Source of the DNA: Glacieibacterium sp038210595
Lineage (GTDB): Bacteria > Pseudomonadota > Alphaproteobacteria > Sphingomonadales > Sphingomonadaceae
Assembly: GCA_038210595.1 (NCBI GenBank)
Contig: JBBQWN010000015.1
Coordinates: forward strand, 1 to 58,778
Reading direction: 5' to 3'
DNA: 58,778 nt
Part shown: piece after piece, positions 57,153 through 58,778 of the stretch
How positions within the stretch are numbered: the first letter of the stretch is position 1
Layout: every line of letters begins with the position of its first letter
Notes under the pieces: model-generated
Seen by the model: the letters and a program-made list of their open reading frames with translations, nothing else
The model's database searches: none
What the model was told of the DNA's origin: nothing
Translations under genes and position numbers: made by a program

Positions 57153-58778
57153 ATGCGTCTCCGCAACATCGCGATCATCGCGCACGTCGATCACGGCAAG
57201 ACGACGCTCGTCGACCAGCTGTTCCGCCAGTCCGGCACGTTCCGCGACAACCAGCGCGTCGCCGAGCGGGCGATGGATTCGAACGACCTCGAAAAAGAGC
57301 GCGGCATCACCATCCTGGCGAAGTGCACGTCGATCGAGTGGACCGACAAGACCAGCAACGAGACGACGCACATCAACATCGTCGACACGCCGGGCCACGC
57401 CGATTTCGGCGGCGAGGTGGAGCGCATCCTGTCGATGGTCGACGGCGTCGTGCTGCTCGTCGATGCCGCCGAAGGCCCGATGCCGCAGACCAAGTTCGTT
57501 ACCGGCAAGGCGCTGGCTTTGGGTCTCCGCCCGATCGTCGTGGTCAACAAGATCGACCGCCAGGACGCGCGCGCCCAGGAAGTGCTCGACGAGGTCTTCG
57601 ACCTGTTCGAGACGCTCGAAGCCAGCGACGCCCAGCTCGACTTCCCGGTGATCTTCGCGTCCGGGCGCAACGGCTATGCCGGCCGCGATTCGGAAGTCCG
57701 CTCGGGCGACCTGACGCCGCTGTTCGAAACGATCGTGGCGCACGTGCCGCCGCCCGCCGCCGATGTCGACGGCGAGTTCAAGATGCTGGTATCGCTGCTC
57801 GACCGCGACAATTTCGTCGGCCGCATCCTGACCGGGCGCATCCTGTCGGGGACGCTGAAGCTCAACACCCAGATCCGCGCGCTGCGCCCCGACGGCACCA
57901 TCGCCGAGGAAGGCCGCGCGTCGAAGATCTTCGCGTTCCGCGGCCTCGAGCGCGTTCCCGTCGACGAGGCGCGCGCCGGCGACATCATCGCGCTCGCCGG
58001 TTTCAGCAAGGCGACCGTCGCCGACACCATTGCGGATATCAGCGTCACCGAGCCGCTGCACGCCCAGCCGATCGACCCGCCGACGCTCAGCATGACGTTC
58101 GCGGTCAACGACAGCCCGTATGCGGGCCGCGACGGTAGCAAAGTCACCAGCCGCATGATCATCGACCGCCTGAACCGCGAGGCCGAGGGCAATGTCGCGG
58201 TCAAGGTCACCGAAAGCGCGTCGAAGGACGCCTTCGAGGTCGCCGGCCGCGGCGAGCTCCAGCTCGGCGTGCTGATCGAGACGATGCGCCGCGAGGGCTT
58301 CGAGCTGTCGATCAGCCGCCCGCGCGTGATCTTCGGCGAGGACGAGCACGGCAAGCGCACCGAGCCCTATGAGACCGTCGTCATCGACGTCGACGAGCAG
58401 TATTCGGGCACGGTCGTCGAGAAGATGGCGATCCGCAAGGGCGAGATGACCGACATGCGGCCCAGCGGCGGCGGCAAGACGCGCCTGACGTTCAGCGCCC
58501 CCGCCCGCGGCCTGATCGGCTATCATGGCGAGTTCCTGTCCGATACCCGCGGCACCGGCATCATGAACCGCCTGTTCGAGAAGTACGGCCCCTACAAGGG
58601 GGTGATCGAAGGTCGCCCGGTGGGCGTGCTGATCTCGAACGGGACCGGCGAAGCGGTGGGCTACGCGCTCAACATGCTCGAAGAACGCGGCATCCTGTTC
58701 GTGCGGCCGCAGGAAAAGGTCTACGAGGGAATGCTGGTGGGCGAGAACGCTAAGCCCGACGATCTCGAGGTCAACCCG
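57153..58778 (+). CDS. typA: Ribosome-associated GTPase TypA/BipA (3' end outside window)
   Basis: 542 codons with no stop before the window end; the family is about 605-615 residues, so roughly 65 are missing. G-domain motifs: HVDHGKT at 11-17 (G1), Gly-Ile-Thr (G2), Asp-Thr-Pro-Gly-His (G3, ~75), Asn-Lys-Ile-Asp (G4, ~129). The EF-G-like domains and the TypA-specific Gly-Arg-Gly-Glu-Leu-Gln-Leu-Gly and Ala-Arg-Gly-Leu-Ile-Gly-Tyr segments follow. It binds ribosomes under stress and helps 50S assembly at low temperature. ATG 57153 begins Arg-Leu-Arg-Asn-Ile-Ala-Ile-Ile-Ala-His. The 90-base gap before it (57063-57152) has no clear signal. Confidence 0.96.
   Translation, partial: MRLRNIAIIAHVDHGKTTLVDQLFRQSGTFRDNQRVAERAMDSNDLEKERGITILAKCTSIEWTDKTSNETTHINIVDTPGHADFGGEVERILSMVDGVVLLVDAAEGPMPQTKFVTGKALALGLRPIVVVNKIDRQDARAQEVLDEVFDLFETLEASDAQLDFPVIFASGRNGYAGRDSEVRSGDLTPLFETIVAHVPPPAADVDGEFKMLVSLLDRDNFVGRILTGRILSGTLKLNTQIRALRPDGTIAEEGRASKIFAFRGLERVPVDEARAGDIIALAGFSKATVADTIADISVTEPLHAQPIDPPTLSMTFAVNDSPYAGRDGSKVTSRMIIDRLNREAEGNVAVKVTESASKDAFEVAGRGELQLGVLIETMRREGFELSISRPRVIFGEDEHGKRTEPYETVVIDVDEQYSGTVVEKMAIRKGEMTDMRPSGGGKTRLTFSAPARGLIGYHGEFLSDTRGTGIMNRLFEKYGPYKGVIEGRPVGVLISNGTGEAVGYALNMLEERGILFVRPQEKVYEGMLVGENAKPDDLEVNP

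Noticed and set aside
1..58778. Mobile elements, prophage, CRISPR arrays, tRNA and rRNA genes
   Set aside because: I looked for transposase or integrase motifs, terminal inverted repeats, regular repeat-spacer patterns and tRNA folds and found none. Weak or degenerate ones could have been missed by eye.

Overview
The window is a GC-rich, densely coding alphaproteobacterial chromosome segment, most likely from the Sphingomonadales. The evidence is the ChpT phosphotransferase, the NrsF-type sigma/anti-sigma pair, the PEPxxWA-CTERM protein, the TPR-sulfotransferase/TonB receptor pair, and the gene order tsaE-amgK-murU-addB-addA-trxA. Genus cannot be assigned. I see no insertion sequence, prophage, CRISPR array, tRNA or rRNA. 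The only RNA gene is rnpB. Both edges cut genes: the left edge a haemagglutinin-like surface protein (5' end missing), the right edge typA (3' end missing).

Layout. 1-4.8 kb: tail of the surface protein, a HisN-type phosphatase, a small exported protein with a YkgJ-type Cys-cluster protein (minus strand), and aqpZ. 4.8-15.5 kb: ahcY behind a perfect 18-bp palindrome, then a tightly overlapping run of tsaE, amgK and murU (peptidoglycan-sugar recycling) and addB/addA (break repair), then trxA. 15.5-20 kb: an amidase and argJ (minus), tdk, a YitT-family membrane protein and one small ORF. 20-24 kb: secA, a stand-alone HslV-like Ntn-hydrolase and an exported DUF1223 protein. 24-27 kb: a redox operon made of a b-type cytochrome, a Tat-exported molybdopterin oxidoreductase, an ECF sigma factor and its NrsF/DUF1109 membrane anti-sigma. 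27-31.5 kb: TPR-sulfotransferase, TonB receptor and a DUF3072 protein. 31.5-42.3 kb: an accessory catabolic-looking island with an acyl-CoA synthetase, a saccharopine-dehydrogenase-like reductase, two SDRs and a TonB receptor (minus), divergent from a 901-aa LuxR/MalT-type ATPase regulator and a zinc alcohol dehydrogenase. 42.3-50 kb: mtgA, a PEP-CTERM protein with 28 consecutive prolines, rpoH and an RluD-type pseudouridine synthase, divergent from two overlapping runs (JAMM peptidase, cold-shock protein, LysE exporter, ChpT; then TerB-DnaJ protein, EamA transporter, muramoyl amidase). 50-58.8 kb: rnpB, NfeD/SPFH pair, CitE-like lyase, glycosyltransferase with UDP-galactopyranose mutase, a Sel1-repeat protein and typA.

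Regulation. The most interesting signals are promoter-like. The string GTAACC-N16-CGAA, which as I recall is the reported Caulobacter sigma-F consensus, occurs exactly three times: before the DUF1223 gene, inside the sigma gene before its anti-sigma, and inside rluD before rpoH. A general-stress (EcfG) style GGAAC-N16-CGTT precedes the DUF3072 gene and is threaded through the terminator of the upstream TonB receptor. A close variant precedes the glycosyltransferase/glf pair. Together these suggest an envelope redox-stress regulon under an NrsF-controlled ECF sigma, perhaps linked to the heat-shock sigma. This is inference from pattern matching and needs a genome-wide motif search and transcript mapping.
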